Source of the DNA: Mameliella sp. MMSF_3455
GTDB lineage: Bacteria > Pseudomonadota > Alphaproteobacteria > Rhodobacterales > Rhodobacteraceae
Assembly: GCF_030733205.1 (NCBI RefSeq)
Contig: NZ_JASHJL010000020.1
Location: 28,259-92,258 of the forward strand
Length of the DNA stretch: 64,000 nt
Direction of reading: 5' to 3'
Shown: piece after piece, positions 55,029-64,000 of the stretch
How the letters are laid out: every line of letters starts with the position of its first letter
How positions within the stretch are numbered: position 1 is the first letter of the stretch
Translations under genes and position numbers: made by a program
The notes under the pieces: generated by a model
The model's database searches: none
What the model saw: only the letters and a program-made list of their open reading frames with translations
Told to the model about the DNA's origin: nothing

Positions 55029-56320
55029 CAGCTCACCCGTTCCAGCACCAGGGGTGTCCCGGCGGGCGCGCTCTCGCCCAGCGTGATCGCGTCCAGAACC
55101 GCCTGCGCCGCTGCTGCGGCCTGCCCCTCGCGCGCCGCGTGCACCCGGCACAGCGGCTGGCCCCGGCGCAACTTGTCACCCAGGCGCACCATGTCCGACA
55201 GGCCGACCGCCGGGTTCACCACGTCGGTCTCGACCCTTCGCCCGCCGCCCAGGTCGACCACCGCGAGGCCCAGCGCCTCGCCGTCCATCGCCGTCACAAC
55301 GCCGTCGGCAGGGGCCGGAACCTCAAGGATCACCGTCGCCTCGGGCAGGAACCGCCGCCAATCCTCGACAAAGGACAGCGGACCGCCAAGGGCATAGACC
55401 ATGCGGCCAAACCGTTCCGCCGCAGCGCCGCTGGCAATCGCCTTGCGCAGCTTCGCCTCCCCGCCTTCGATTCCCGCGGTGGTCAGCAATTCCGCTCCCA
55501 AAGCAACACAGAGGTCCAGAAGGGGCCCCTGCGCCTCGCCCGTCAGAACCGCCATCGAGACGTCAACCTCCAGCGCGTTGCCCAGCGCGGGCGCCAGTGG
55601 CTGTGACATGTCGGTGATAAGCGCGGTCGTGGGACAGCCGGCGGCATTGGCTGTGCCCACCAATGCCTCGGCCAGTGCGCGCGCGTCATCGGGCGATTTC
55701 ATGAAGGCGCCAGAGCCGGTCTTGACGTCCAGCACCAGCGATTGCAGCCCGGCGGCCAGCTTCTTGGACAGGATCGAAGCGGTGATCAGGTCGAGGCTCT
55801 CGACCGTCGCCGTCACGTCGCGGATCGCGTACAGCCGCTTGTCGGCGGGCGCGATATCGGCCGAGGCGCTGACGATCGCGCAGCCCACATCCCCCACCAC
55901 ATGCCGCAACATGGCCTCGTCCACGCCGACCGTATAGCCGGGGATCGCCTCCAGCTTGTCCAGCGTACCGCCGGTATGGCCCAGCCCGCGGCCGGAAATC
56001 ATCGGGACATAGACACCGCAGGCGGCCAGCGCGGGCGCCAGCACCAGGCTGACGCAATCGCCCACCCCCCCGGTCGAATGCTTGTCCACCACCGGCGCGT
56101 CCAGGTCCCAATCCAGCACATGGCCCGAGTCCCGCATCGCCAGTGTCAGCGCCACGCGCCCGGCCTCGGAAAGGCCACGCAGGCAGACACCCATCGCGAA
56201 AGCCCCGCCCTGGGCCGCGCTGACCGTACCATCGGCCAACCCTTGCGCGAACCAGGCCAGGTCGCGCGGCGCCGGATCCTCGCCCCGCCGCAGCTCGGCA
56301 ATGACCCGCCTTGCGTCCAT
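55028..56320 (-). CDS. deoA: Thymidine phosphorylase
   Basis: A 430-residue pyrimidine nucleoside phosphorylase: KHSTGGVGDCVSLVLAPALAACGVYVPMISGRGLGHTGGTLDKLEAIPG is the phosphate/substrate loop, followed by KLAAGLQSLVLDVKTGSGAFM and a C-terminal domain. Releases thymine and deoxyribose 1-phosphate for DeoB. ATG 56320 overlaps the cdd stop. Confidence 0.96.
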   Translation of the reverse strand: MDARRVIAELRRGEDPAPRDLAWFAQGLADGTVSAAQGGAFAMGVCLRGLSEAGRVALTLAMRDSGHVLDWDLDAPVVDKHSTGGVGDCVSLVLAPALAACGVYVPMISGRGLGHTGGTLDKLEAIPGYTVGVDEAMLRHVVGDVGCAIVSASADIAPADKRLYAIRDVTATVESLDLITASILSKKLAAGLQSLVLDVKTGSGAFMKSPDDARALAEALVGTANAAGCPTTALITDMSQPLAPALGNALEVDVSMAVLTGEAQGPLLDLCVALGAELLTTAGIEGGEAKLRKAIASGAAAERFGRMVYALGGPLSFVEDWRRFLPEATVILEVPAPADGVVTAMDGEALGLAVVDLGGGRRVETDVVNPAVGLSDMVRLGDKLRRGQPLCRVHAAREGQAAAAAQAVLDAITLGESAPAGTPLVLERVS

Positions 56321-56712
56321 CAAGCGCGGTCCATGTGGCTGTTGGCGAAGGCCCCCGGCAACAGGTCCGCCACGGTCACCTTTTCTTCGACACCGTCCAG
56401 CGTGGCCAGTGTCACCGGCGTATGCCCCTTGGCGAACTCGAACAGTTTCTGACGACAGCCGCCGCAGGGCGGCACCGGGTGGGCGCTGTCGGCGATGACA
56501 TAGGCCTCGGCGATCTCGGTCTCACCCGCAGCCACCATTGCCGCGATGGCCCCCGCCTCGGCGCAGGTGCCTTCGGGGTAGGCCACGTTCTCGACGTTGC
56601 ACCCGACATAGACCGCCCCCGAGGGCGTGCGCAGCGCGGCCCCCACCTTGAACCGGGAATAGGGCGTATAGGCGTTTTCGCGCACGGCGCGGGCCGCATC
56701 GGCAAGGGACAT
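56320..56712 (-). CDS. cdd: Cytidine deaminase
   Basis: A 130-residue homotetrameric-type zinc deaminase. YTPYSRFKVGAAL, NVENVAYPEGTCAEAGAI (catalytic Glu after Cys) and PCGGCRQKLFEF (two zinc Cys) are intact. First gene of the five-gene nucleoside salvage operon, supplying uridine/deoxyuridine. Confidence 0.96.
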   Translation of the reverse strand: MSLADAARAVRENAYTPYSRFKVGAALRTPSGAVYVGCNVENVAYPEGTCAEAGAIAAMVAAGETEIAEAYVIADSAHPVPPCGGCRQKLFEFAKGHTPVTLATLDGVEEKVTVADLLPGAFANSHMDRA

Positions 56713-56935
56713 GGGACCTCCGGGACTTCGGGGCCTTCATCGTGAAACTGGCGCGCCCCGATTGCAAGCGTGAACGCCGGGTCGTCGGGTCGGAAAATCC
56801 GCCAACTCCGCCCCCGGTGCCGGGCGTCGCGCGCGATTTACAAAATTAGCCGAAAACTGTACCGCCATAGACTAGTCTTCACCCGGCGTTCACGATTGTT
56901 TACCGTTGAACTACCCCTGTCCGAAAGGCCTGCCC

Positions 56936-59215
56936 ATGACCGAATCCAGCAACGAAACCTTGCGCCAGGCGGCCCTGTTCTATCACGAGAACCCCAAGCC
57001 CGGGAAACTGGAGGTTCGCGCCACCAAGCCGCTGGCCAATGGCCGCGACCTCAGCCGCGCCTATTCCCCCGGCGTCGCCGAGGCCTGCATGGAGATCAAG
57101 GCGGACGAAAGCGCCGCCGCCCGTTACACGACCCGCGGCAACCTGGTGGCCGTGGTCTCGAACGGCACCGCGGTCCTGGGACTGGGCAACATCGGCGCGC
57201 TGGCCTCCAAGCCGGTGATGGAAGGCAAGGCCGTCCTGTTCAAGAAGTTCGCCGACATCGACTGTTTCGACATCGAGGTGAACGAGCCCGACCCCGAGAA
57301 GCTGGCCGAGATCGTCTGCGCGCTGGAACCCACCTTCGGCGCCATCAACCTCGAGGACATCAAGGCCCCCGACTGCTTCATCGTCGAGAAGATCTGCCGC
57401 GAGCGGATGAACATCCCCGTGTTCCACGACGATCAGCACGGCACTGCCATCGTCGTCGGCGCCGCGGCCACCAACGCGCTGCACGTCGCGGGCAAGGCCT
57501 GGGGCGACATCAAAGTGGTCAGCACCGGCGGCGGCGCGGCGGGCATCGCCTGCCTGAACATGCTGCTGAAACTGGGCGTCAAGCGCGAGAACGTCTGGCT
57601 CTGCGACATTCACGGGCTGGTCTACGAAGGCCGGACGGAGGACATGAACCCGCAAAAGGCCGCCTTTGCCCAGCCGTCCGACAAGCGTACGCTGGACGAG
57701 GTGATCGACGGCGCCGACCTCTTTCTCGGCCTGTCCGGACCCGGCGTTCTCAAGCCGGAAATGGTCAAGCGCATGTCGCGGCGCCCGATCATCTTTGCCT
57801 TGGCCAACCCCACGCCCGAAATCATGCCCGACCTCGCGCGCGAGGCCGCGCCAGATGCGATCATCGCCACCGGGCGCAGCGATTTCCCCAACCAGGTCAA
57901 CAACGTCCTCTGTTTCCCCTTCATCTTCCGCGGCGCGCTGGACGTGGGTGCTACAGAGATCAACGACGCGATGCAGGTCGCCTGTGTCGAGGGCATTGCG
58001 GCGCTCGCCCGCGCCACGACGTCAGCAGAGGCCGCCGCCGCCTACCGCGGCGAGCAACTGACCTTCGGCGCCGACTACCTGATCCCCAAACCCTTTGACC
58101 CGCGCCTATCGGGTGTCGTGTCGACCGCCGTGGCCCGCGCGGCGATGGAAAGCGGCGTCGCCATGCGCCCGCTCGAGGACATCGAGACCTACAAGCAGCG
58201 GCTGGATGCAAGTGTCTACAAGTCCGCCCTGCTGATGCGCCCGGTCTTCCAGGCCGCCGCCACCGCCAGCCGCCGCATCGTCTTTGCCGAAGGCGAGGAC
58301 GAGCGCGTGTTGCGTGCCGCCCAGGCCATCCTCGAGGAGACCACCGAGACCCCGATCCTGATCGGCCGCCCCGAGGTGATCGAGACCCGCTGCGAGCGTA
58401 TGGGGCTGGAAATCCGCCCCGACCGCGATTTCAACATCGTGAACCCCGAAAACGACCCGCGCTATCGTGATTACTGGGAAACCTACCACCAGATCATGGC
58501 CCGGCGCGGCGTCACGCCGGACCTTGCGCGCGCAATCATGCGCACCAACACCACCGCCATCGGCGCCATCATGGTCCAGCGCGACGAGGCAGACAGCCTG
58601 ATCTGCGGCACGTTCGGCGAATACCGCTGGCACCTGAACTATGTCAGGGAGATCCTCGGTTCGTCCAAGCTGCACCCGCATGGTGCCCTCTCGCTGATGA
58701 TCCTCGAAGACGGCCCCCTGTTCATCGCCGACACCCATGTGCGGCTGCTGCCCACGCCCGAGGAGGTCGCCGAAACCGCCATCGGCGCGGCGCGCCACGT
58801 CCGCCGCTTCGGGATCGAACCCAACATCGCCTTCTGCTCGCAGTCGCAGTTCGGCAACCAGGCCGAAGGATCGGGGCAGCGGCTGCGCGCGGCGCTGGAA
58901 ATCCTCGACAATCGCGGCTGCGATTTCTGCTACGAGGGCGAGATGAACGTCGACGCCGCGCTCGACCCCGAGTTGCGCGCGCGCCTTTTCCCCGGCAACC
59001 GGATGCAGGGCGCGGCCAATGTGCTGATCTTCGGCCATGCGGATGCCGCCTCGGCCACGCGCAACATCCTCAAGATGAAGGGCGGCGGCCTCGAGGTTGG
59101 CCCGATCCTGATGGGCATGGGCAACCGCGCTCACATCGTGACGCCCTCGATCACCGCACGGGGCCTGCTGAACATGGCCGCCATCGCAGGCACGCCGGTC
59201 GATCACTACAGTTGA
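56936..59215 (+). CDS. maeB: NADP-dependent malic enzyme with phosphotransacetylase-like domain
   Basis: A 759-residue two-domain enzyme. Residues about 1-430 are malic enzyme ([66 protein letters not shown]), decarboxylating malate to pyruvate with NADPH formation; about 440-759 is a phosphate acetyltransferase-like regulatory domain ([24 protein letters not shown]-like [18 protein letters not shown]). ATG 56936; the longer frame upstream is leader. Single gene with its own terminator. Confidence 0.95.
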   Translation: MTESSNETLRQAALFYHENPKPGKLEVRATKPLANGRDLSRAYSPGVAEACMEIKADESAAARYTTRGNLVAVVSNGTAVLGLGNIGALASKPVMEGKAVLFKKFADIDCFDIEVNEPDPEKLAEIVCALEPTFGAINLEDIKAPDCFIVEKICRERMNIPVFHDDQHGTAIVVGAAATNALHVAGKAWGDIKVVSTGGGAAGIACLNMLLKLGVKRENVWLCDIHGLVYEGRTEDMNPQKAAFAQPSDKRTLDEVIDGADLFLGLSGPGVLKPEMVKRMSRRPIIFALANPTPEIMPDLAREAAPDAIIATGRSDFPNQVNNVLCFPFIFRGALDVGATEINDAMQVACVEGIAALARATTSAEAAAAYRGEQLTFGADYLIPKPFDPRLSGVVSTAVARAAMESGVAMRPLEDIETYKQRLDASVYKSALLMRPVFQAAATASRRIVFAEGEDERVLRAAQAILEETTETPILIGRPEVIETRCERMGLEIRPDRDFNIVNPENDPRYRDYWETYHQIMARRGVTPDLARAIMRTNTTAIGAIMVQRDEADSLICGTFGEYRWHLNYVREILGSSKLHPHGALSLMILEDGPLFIADTHVRLLPTPEEVAETAIGAARHVRRFGIEPNIAFCSQSQFGNQAEGSGQRLRAALEILDNRGCDFCYEGEMNVDAALDPELRARLFPGNRMQGAANVLIFGHADAASATRNILKMKGGGLEVGPILMGMGNRAHIVTPSITARGLLNMAAIAGTPVDHYS

Positions 59216-59246
59216 GGCTCGCCGCCCGGGCCACCTGAAATCAAAG

Positions 59247-59275
59247 CGCCCGCCGTGTCCCGCGGCGGGCGTCCT
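59247..59275 (+). terminator. Hairpin terminator after maeB
   Basis: Perfect 9-bp stem CGCCCGCCG (59247-59255) / CGGCGGGCG (59263-59271) with a short loop, then TCCTGTGTT. Confidence 0.65.
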
Positions 59276-59347
59276 GTGTTCCAGTGCTCAATACAAGAAC
59301 CGCCTGCGTTCGGATGGCGCAGCCCCCTGTTTCTCTGGGCCCCAAAC

Positions 59348-59385
59348 ACCTCTGGGGGAGCGTCGAAGACGCGGGGGCACAGCCT
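59348..59385. repeat. Rhodobacteraceae-type GC-rich hairpin repeat
   Basis: CACCTCTGGGGGA head, GCGTC (59360-59364) GAA GACGC (59368-59372) hairpin and GGGGGCA tail, the third member of the element class seen at 11230 and 28027. It lies between convergent maeB and prpE. Confidence 0.7.
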
Positions 59386-59427
59386 CCGCGGATCGCCGCA
59401 GAAGGCGGCGAAACCCTGTCCTGCCTA

Positions 59428-61320
59428 TCAGGCCTTGGCGTAACCCAGCCCCTGCAGTGCCTCCCTGATTTCGTCCAGGATCGCCGGGTCGTCGATGGTC
59501 GCCGGCACTTTGAACTCCTCTCCGTCGGCGATCTGAACCATCGTCCGGCGCAGGATCTTGCCCGACCGGGTCTTGGGCAGGCGGTCCACCACGCAGGCCA
59601 GCTTGAAGGCCGCGACGGGGCCGATCTTGTCCCGCACCAGCTTGACGCTTTCCGCCACGATCTCCTCGTGCGGGCGGTTCACGCCCGAGGACAGGCAGAG
59701 GAAGCCCAGCGGCAGCTGGCCCTTCAGCTGGTCGGTCACGCCGATCACGGCGCATTCGGCCACGTCCGGATGGCTGGCCAGCACCTCTTCCATGCCGCCC
59801 GTCGACAGGCGGTGGCCGGCGACATTGATGACGTCATCGGTGCGCGCCATGATGTAGACGTAGCCATCCTCGTCGATCATGCCCGCGTCACCGGTCTCAT
59901 AGTAGCCGGGGAAATGCTCCAGGTAGGATTTGCGGAATCGTGGCTCGGCATTCCACAGCGTCGGCAGCGTACCCGGCGGCAGCGGCAGCTTGACCGCGAT
60001 GGCGCCCAGTTCACCCTTCGGCATGGGGTGGCCGCCCTCGTCAAGGATCTGGATGTCATAGCCCGGCATCGGCTTGGCCGGAGAGCCCAGCTTGGTTGGC
60101 AATTCCTCGATGCCCAACGGGTTGCCCGCGATGCACCAGCCGGTTTCCGTCTGCCACCAGTGGTCAATCACCGGCACGTTCAACTGATCCTGCGCCCATT
60201 GAATCGTGTCCGGATCGGCGCGTTCGCCCGCCAGGTAGACGGCCCTGAGACAACTCAGGTCGTATTGTCCGACGAATTCGCCTTTGGGATCCTCTCGCTT
60301 CACGGCGCGGAAAGCGGTGGGCGCGGTGAAGAAGGACTTCACTTTATGTTCGGAGATCACCCGCCAGAAGGTTCCCGCATCAGGGGTGCCCACGGGCTTG
60401 CCCTCGAAGACGATGGTGGTGTTGCCGTGGATCAGCGGCCCGTAGCAGATGTAGGAATGGCCCACGACCCAGCCCACGTCCGACGCCGCCCAGAACACGT
60501 CGCCGGGATCGACGTTGTAGAGGTTCTTCATGGTCCAGTTCAGCGCCACAAGATGCCCAGCCGTGGGACGCACGACACCTTTGGGCTGGCCGGTGGTACC
60601 GGAGGTATAGAGAATATAGGCCGGGTGGTTGCCCTCGACCGGTACGCATTCCGCCGGCTCGACGCCGTACTGGAACCCGTGCCAGTTATAGTCGCGCCCC
60701 TCCTCCAGGTGGGCCACTTCCTGCTCGCGCTGGAAGATCACGCAGAAATCAGGCTTGTGCGCGGCCTGTTCGATGGCACCATCGAGCAACGGCTTGTAGT
60801 GAACCACGCGGCCCGGCTCCATCCCGCAGGAGGCGGCGATGATGCACTTGGGCTGGGCGTCGTCGATCCGCACCGCCAGTTCGTTCGATGCAAAGCCGCC
60901 AAAGACGACCGAATGCACCGCGCCAAGGCGGGCGCAGGCCAGCATGGCCTCCAAGGCCTCGGGGATCATCGGCATGTAGATGATGACGCGGTCCCCCTTT
61001 TCCACGCCCTTGGCGCGCAGCGCTCCGGCCAGGTTGGCCACGCGGTTGCGCAGTTCGACGTAGGAGATCTCGCGCTTGGTATGGGTGATCGGGCTGTCGT
61101 AGATGATCGCCGTCTGTTCGCCGCGCCCTGCCTCGACATGACGGTCGACCGCGTTCCAGCACGTGTTGACCATCCCGTCGGCGAACCATTCGTACATGTG
61201 GTCACCCCGGTCGAAGAGGGCCTTGGTGGGCTTCTTCTCCCAGTCGATCGCCTCGGCCGCCGACATCCAGAAGCCTTCCGGATCGGCCAGCGCACTGTCA
61301 TAAACGTCTTGATAGCCCAT
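59428..61320 (-). CDS. prpE: Propionyl-CoA synthetase
   Basis: A 630-residue acetyl-CoA synthetase-family ligase. YTSGTTGQPKGVVRPTAGHLVALNWTM, DVGWVVGHSYICYGPLIHGNTTIVFEGKPVGTPDAG and the C-terminal PKTRSGKILRRTM (Lys for adenylation, a known acetylation site) match PrpE. The N-terminal MGYQDVYDSALADPEGFWMSAAEAIDWEKKP is typical. It feeds propionate into propionyl-CoA metabolism. TTTGCAAA-type sites lie upstream. Confidence 0.92.
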   Translation of the reverse strand: MGYQDVYDSALADPEGFWMSAAEAIDWEKKPTKALFDRGDHMYEWFADGMVNTCWNAVDRHVEAGRGEQTAIIYDSPITHTKREISYVELRNRVANLAGALRAKGVEKGDRVIIYMPMIPEALEAMLACARLGAVHSVVFGGFASNELAVRIDDAQPKCIIAASCGMEPGRVVHYKPLLDGAIEQAAHKPDFCVIFQREQEVAHLEEGRDYNWHGFQYGVEPAECVPVEGNHPAYILYTSGTTGQPKGVVRPTAGHLVALNWTMKNLYNVDPGDVFWAASDVGWVVGHSYICYGPLIHGNTTIVFEGKPVGTPDAGTFWRVISEHKVKSFFTAPTAFRAVKREDPKGEFVGQYDLSCLRAVYLAGERADPDTIQWAQDQLNVPVIDHWWQTETGWCIAGNPLGIEELPTKLGSPAKPMPGYDIQILDEGGHPMPKGELGAIAVKLPLPPGTLPTLWNAEPRFRKSYLEHFPGYYETGDAGMIDEDGYVYIMARTDDVINVAGHRLSTGGMEEVLASHPDVAECAVIGVTDQLKGQLPLGFLCLSSGVNRPHEEIVAESVKLVRDKIGPVAAFKLACVVDRLPKTRSGKILRRTMVQIADGEEFKVPATIDDPAILDEIREALQGLGYAKA

Positions 61321-61417
61321 GAGGGTGCCTCCTCTATTCCCTGACAATTCGCTTAGGCGCAGCACCGCCAAACGGGCAAGTCTGTTACCGGCAGTCAGGA
61401 CAGATTATCGCAGAAGA

Positions 61418-61496
61418 TTTGCGAATTCTCCCTGCAAAGATTTGCAAACCCCCGAAATCCTTGCTGTGATCTTTGACGATCATGCGGCTTTGCAAA
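61418..61496. promoter_or_regulatory. TTTGCAAA-type repeats upstream of prpE
   Basis: The 322-base gap between divergent prpE and the secreted protein gene holds TTTGCAAA at 61441-61448 and 61489-61496, with near copies TTTGCGAA (61418-61425) and CCTGCAAA (61431-61438). TTTGCAAA pairs are, as I recall, the recognition pattern of the short-chain fatty acyl-CoA regulators (ScfR: PccR, RamB) that control propionyl-CoA genes in Rhodobacter. No regulator gene is adjacent. The rest of the gap holds the downstream gene's leader and ribosome-binding site (AGGAG). Confidence 0.6.
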
Positions 61497-61642
61497 GTTG
61501 GAAAGCGACTCGGCCCAACCGGCAGCCGCCCCGACCCGGACTATGGCGCGGAATCCGCTTGCGCAGATGTGATCCGCCGGATGACTTGACCTGCCGGTCG
61601 GGGCATGGACTCATCCCGTGACGTCGCGAAAGGAGATTCCTC

Positions 61643-62557
61643 ATGCAAAGCAAGGCCTTCAAGGCACTGATCCTCGCCATTGCCGGCCTCTGCGCCTGGA
61701 CCGGTGCCGCCTGGGCCAACTGGGAGTTCGTCGGCGGCGAAGATGCGAGCGATCACATGGCCCGCGTCTGCAACGGCAACGGCAACGACGAAGTCATCTG
61801 CTTTGAACTTGGATGCGCCACCGGAGAGCCCCTGGCCTACCGCCTGACGACGCAGAACATGCCCGGCATGGTCGCGGCACCGCGCCTCGACAGCCTGCTG
61901 TTCGTCGGCTCGCAACTGGCCGGGTCGCTGGATTTCGGCCATACCGGGCTGGAGAGTTTTCGCGCCCCGCTGGAGGAAACCCACCTGCGCGGCATCGACC
62001 GGCTCAAGGCCGGCATCCGTGCGCAACTGCATGTCTGGGACAGCGCCGACAGCGCACCGGTCATCCACCGCTTTACGCTGATCGGGTCCAACGCGGCGAT
62101 CACCGAGGTCCAGAAATACTGCCCCTTGCCCGACTTCGACCAGCGCGAGCTGGAACGGCGCACCCTGGCCGACCCCGCCACGCAAATTCTTGGCGACATG
62201 CGCGAGGCCTGTACCGTCCTGGACGGTCAATTGACAGTCAGCGACGGCTTCTCGCAGCAGATCGACATCGACGGTACACCGCCGATGGACCTGCGGATCA
62301 ACCACGGTGCGATGTTTTGCGACAGCACGCCGGACATGGTCTGTGGCCCCGCCGGCTGCCTGACCTCGTTCTGGCTGGGGATGGAAGATGGCCGTTATCG
62401 CCGTATCTTCCTGAACGCGATCCAGGACGCGGCCATCACTGGACAGCCCGGCGTCCTGACCCTGATCGTCCAGGGCGCGCAATGCGGCGACGGCGACGGT
62501 CCCTGCGGCAAGCGCTACGAACTCGACGGGTTCGAGCTGAAGGAACAACAGCCCTGA
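61643..62557 (+). CDS. Secreted Cys-rich protein of unknown function
   Basis: A 304-residue exported protein. Signal (about 1-26, MQSKAFKALILAIAGLCAWTGAAWA); mature part with about ten Cys in pairs (ARVCNGNGNDEVICFELGC, FCDSTPDMVCGPAGC, GAQCGDGDGPCGKRYELDGF), implying disulfides. Internal similarity suggests two related halves each starting with 'CxxxxxxxxC' and a beta-rich body. No family recognised. ATG 61643 follows AGGAG. Confidence 0.7.
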   Translation: MQSKAFKALILAIAGLCAWTGAAWANWEFVGGEDASDHMARVCNGNGNDEVICFELGCATGEPLAYRLTTQNMPGMVAAPRLDSLLFVGSQLAGSLDFGHTGLESFRAPLEETHLRGIDRLKAGIRAQLHVWDSADSAPVIHRFTLIGSNAAITEVQKYCPLPDFDQRELERRTLADPATQILGDMREACTVLDGQLTVSDGFSQQIDIDGTPPMDLRINHGAMFCDSTPDMVCGPAGCLTSFWLGMEDGRYRRIFLNAIQDAAITGQPGVLTLIVQGAQCGDGDGPCGKRYELDGFELKEQQP

Positions 62558-62621
62558 CAGGCGTGGGGCAAAGGCCGCAGGACACGCGTTGACCGCCTTG
62601 CCTTCGTCGCAACTCTGCGCC

Positions 62622-62801
62622 TCAGTGACGCCCCCGTGGGTCTTCCAGTCCGACGCGGCGTTGTAACCGGTCAGCATCGCGCTGGGCACGCCGAAAGCGA
62701 CGGATCTTTCGCTCACGGAAAAACGTGCGCGCAGAACCAAGAAGCGAAACCAATAGGATCAAGGCGACCGTTCCCAGCAGGACGAGGCTCACTGTCTCCA
62801 T
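62622..62801 (-). CDS. Small membrane protein downstream of NAD kinase
   Basis: A 59-residue protein: one transmembrane helix (METVSLVLLGTVALILLVSLLG, about 4-22) and a strongly basic cytoplasmic tail (RERKIRRFRRAQRDADRLQRRVGLE). ATG 62801 follows GGGGGAGG. It starts 16 bases after the NAD kinase stop on the same strand, so co-transcription is likely. Too short for firm family assignment. Confidence 0.5.
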   Translation of the reverse strand: METVSLVLLGTVALILLVSLLGSARTFFRERKIRRFRRAQRDADRLQRRVGLEDPRGRH

Positions 62802-62817
62802 GCCTCCCCCCGTCGCT

Positions 62818-63579
62818 TCAGACAAACTGCTCGCGGATCAATCGCTCTTCAAGGCCGTGCCCCGGGTCGAACAGCACCCGGTGCGCCACGCCCGGCTCTG
62901 ACCGGATCTGTACTGTCAGGACATCGCGCACCTCCGCCCCGTCCGCCTCGGCCATGACCGGGCGTTTCTCGGCCTCCAGCACCTCGAAACTGACCTCTGC
63001 CGCCTTGGGTAGCAGCGCGCCGCGCCAGCGCCGGGGGCGAAAGGCCGCCACCGGGGTCAGCGCCAGCACATCCGCGCCGATGGGCAGGATCGGCCCATGC
63101 GCCGAGTAATTGTAGGCGGTCGATCCCGCGGGTGTCGACACCAGCGCCCCGTCGCAGACCAGTTCGGCCATGCGCACCTGGCCATCGACGCTGATCCGCA
63201 GCCGCGCCGCCTGGCTGCCCGAGCGGTGCAGAGAAACCTCGTTGATTGCCAGAGCCTCGTGTATCTCACCGTCGGTGCAGGTCGCGCGCATGGCCAGCGG
63301 GTTGATCACCGCCTCTTCCGCCGCGGTCAGCCGCTCTACCAGCCCGTGTTCTGAATATTCATTCATCAGAAAGCCCACGGTGCCCCGGTTCATGCCGTAG
63401 ACCGGCACCGCCAGCTCCTGCGTCCGGTGCAACGTGTGCAGCATGAAACCATCGCCACCCAGCGCGACGATCACATCCGCACCGTCTTCGGCATGATCGC
63501 CATAGCGGCGTGTAAGACCTGCGCGCGCCGATTGCGCGATCGGCGCGTTGGACGCACAAAAGGCGATCCGTAAGCTCAT
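62818..63579 (-). CDS. nadK: NAD kinase
   Basis: A 253-residue ATP-NAD kinase making [16 protein letters not shown] carries the family GGDG motif; [28 protein letters not shown] and the [22 protein letters not shown] substrate loop follow. ATG 63579 starts at [19 protein letters not shown]. Divergent from glyA. The product supports malic enzyme and other NADP users nearby only in a general sense. Confidence 0.94.
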   Translation of the reverse strand: MSLRIAFCASNAPIAQSARAGLTRRYGDHAEDGADVIVALGGDGFMLHTLHRTQELAVPVYGMNRGTVGFLMNEYSEHGLVERLTAAEEAVINPLAMRATCTDGEIHEALAINEVSLHRSGSQAARLRISVDGQVRMAELVCDGALVSTPAGSTAYNYSAHGPILPIGADVLALTPVAAFRPRRWRGALLPKAAEVSFEVLEAEKRPVMAEADGAEVRDVLTVQIRSEPGVAHRVLFDPGHGLEERLIREQFV

Positions 63580-63752
63580 CGGGGGTTTCCTGTTGTCTCC
63601 ATCCGGAGCGGATGGAAGCACAAACTCCCGGCAGGGGCCAGTGCCCGGGCCGCCATGCCGCTGGTATGTTGCAGCCCGTCGCTTTACCTACTTTGACACA
63701 GAGCCGGTTTCCTATACGAAACCTCGCAATCCGAATCCAAAGGAGCAGCGCC

Positions 63753-64000
63753 ATGAACGCCCCCCACCGTGACGACGGTTTCTTCACCGAGTCCCTCGCC
63801 TCGCGCGACCCCGAATTGTTTGGCTCGATCACCGGCGAGCTTGGCCGGCAGCGCGACGAGATCGAGCTGATCGCCTCCGAGAATATCGTCTCTCGCGCGG
63901 TTATGGAGGCGCAGGGCTCTGTCATGACGAACAAATACGCCGAAGGCTATCCCGGCCGGCGCTACTATGGCGGCTGCCAGTGGGTCGACGTGGCCGAAAA
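63753..64000 (+). CDS. glyA: Serine hydroxymethyltransferase (3' end beyond window)
   Basis: The first 82 residues of a PLP enzyme interconverting serine and glycine with tetrahydrofolate. [66 protein letters not shown] is diagnostic. ATG 63753 follows AGGAG (63741-63745). The product would work with the one-carbon units released by the dimethylglycine dehydrogenase-like enzyme. The C-terminal part is cut by the window edge. Confidence 0.95.
   Translation, partial: MNAPHRDDGFFTESLASRDPELFGSITGELGRQRDEIELIASENIVSRAVMEAQGSVMTNKYAEGYPGRRYYGGCQWVDVAE

Noticed and set aside
63580..63752. Riboswitch upstream of glyA
   Set aside because: No recognisable glycine, SAM or THF aptamer core could be traced; only an AGGAG site and a TTGACA/TATAC pair with too short a spacer were seen.
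1..64000. CRISPR arrays, tRNA or rRNA genes, prophage or insertion sequences
   Set aside because: No regular repeat-spacer pattern, tRNA T-loop/acceptor pairs, transposase or phage structural frames were found by reading.

Overview
The window looks like chromosomal DNA of a marine-type alphaproteobacterium of the family Rhodobacteraceae (Roseobacter group). The basis is high GC with strongly GC-biased third positions, familiar neighbourhoods (dnaX-ybaB-recR, a urea transporter gene, TrcR/DUF1013, NADP-malic enzyme, prpE, a small SRP RNA) and copies of the GC-rich hairpin repeat typical of this family. No tRNA, rRNA, CRISPR array, transposase or phage gene was seen. One short segment, about 6.9-8.2 kb, is clearly lower in GC and looks acquired.

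Layout. 0-12.8 kb: the end of a urea ABC transporter ATPase (urtE), a soluble globin-coupled chemoreceptor, an MttB-family methyltransferase beside a dimethylglycine/sarcosine dehydrogenase-like flavoprotein (methylated-amine catabolism), a DUF411 protein, the low-GC ClpP-fold secreted protein, an aldo/keto reductase, a metallophosphoesterase and a polar amino-acid ABC transporter (binding protein, permease, ATPase). 13.0-18.2 kb: a compact three-gene operon of exported proteins: a trypsin-like protease with SH3 domains, a di-haem cytochrome c joined by a Lys/Asp/Tyr-rich linker to a DUF4384 domain, and an OmpA-type peptidoglycan-binding protein. This is the best candidate for an undescribed system here. 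18.4-28.0 kb: a myo-inositol catabolic locus with a divergent Gfo/Idh/MocA dehydrogenase, a LacI-type regulator, two TTTTGTACAAAA palindromes, then iolC (fused to DUF2090), iolD, iolE, a small membrane protein, a PhyH-type dioxygenase and iolB. 28.1-34.8 kb: a GlcD-type flavoprotein, DUF4198, SRPBCC, NudC, an exported CpdB-type nucleotidase and a HAD phosphatase.

34.8-47.6 kb: a small anchored protein, an RNA methyltransferase, SRP RNA (ffs) with its terminator, a phosphatase-fold protein whose catalytic Cys is Ser, an ankyrin protein, dnaX-ybaB-(TraB/GumN)-recR, an autotransporter, TrcR, RNase T2 and a sulfotransferase. 47.7-52.0 kb: an acyl-CoA synthetase, an M48-like membrane protein lacking the zinc motif and a SPOR-domain protein. 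52.1-56.7 kb: a tightly overlapping nucleoside salvage operon, cdd-deoA-deoB-add-upp, on the minus strand. 56.9-64.0 kb: maeB, prpE with TTTGCAAA-type sites upstream, a secreted unknown, a small membrane protein, NAD kinase and the 5' end of glyA.

Genes were called from codon-consistent reading frames, recognisable motifs and ribosome-binding sites. Functions come from recall of protein families; no database search was run.
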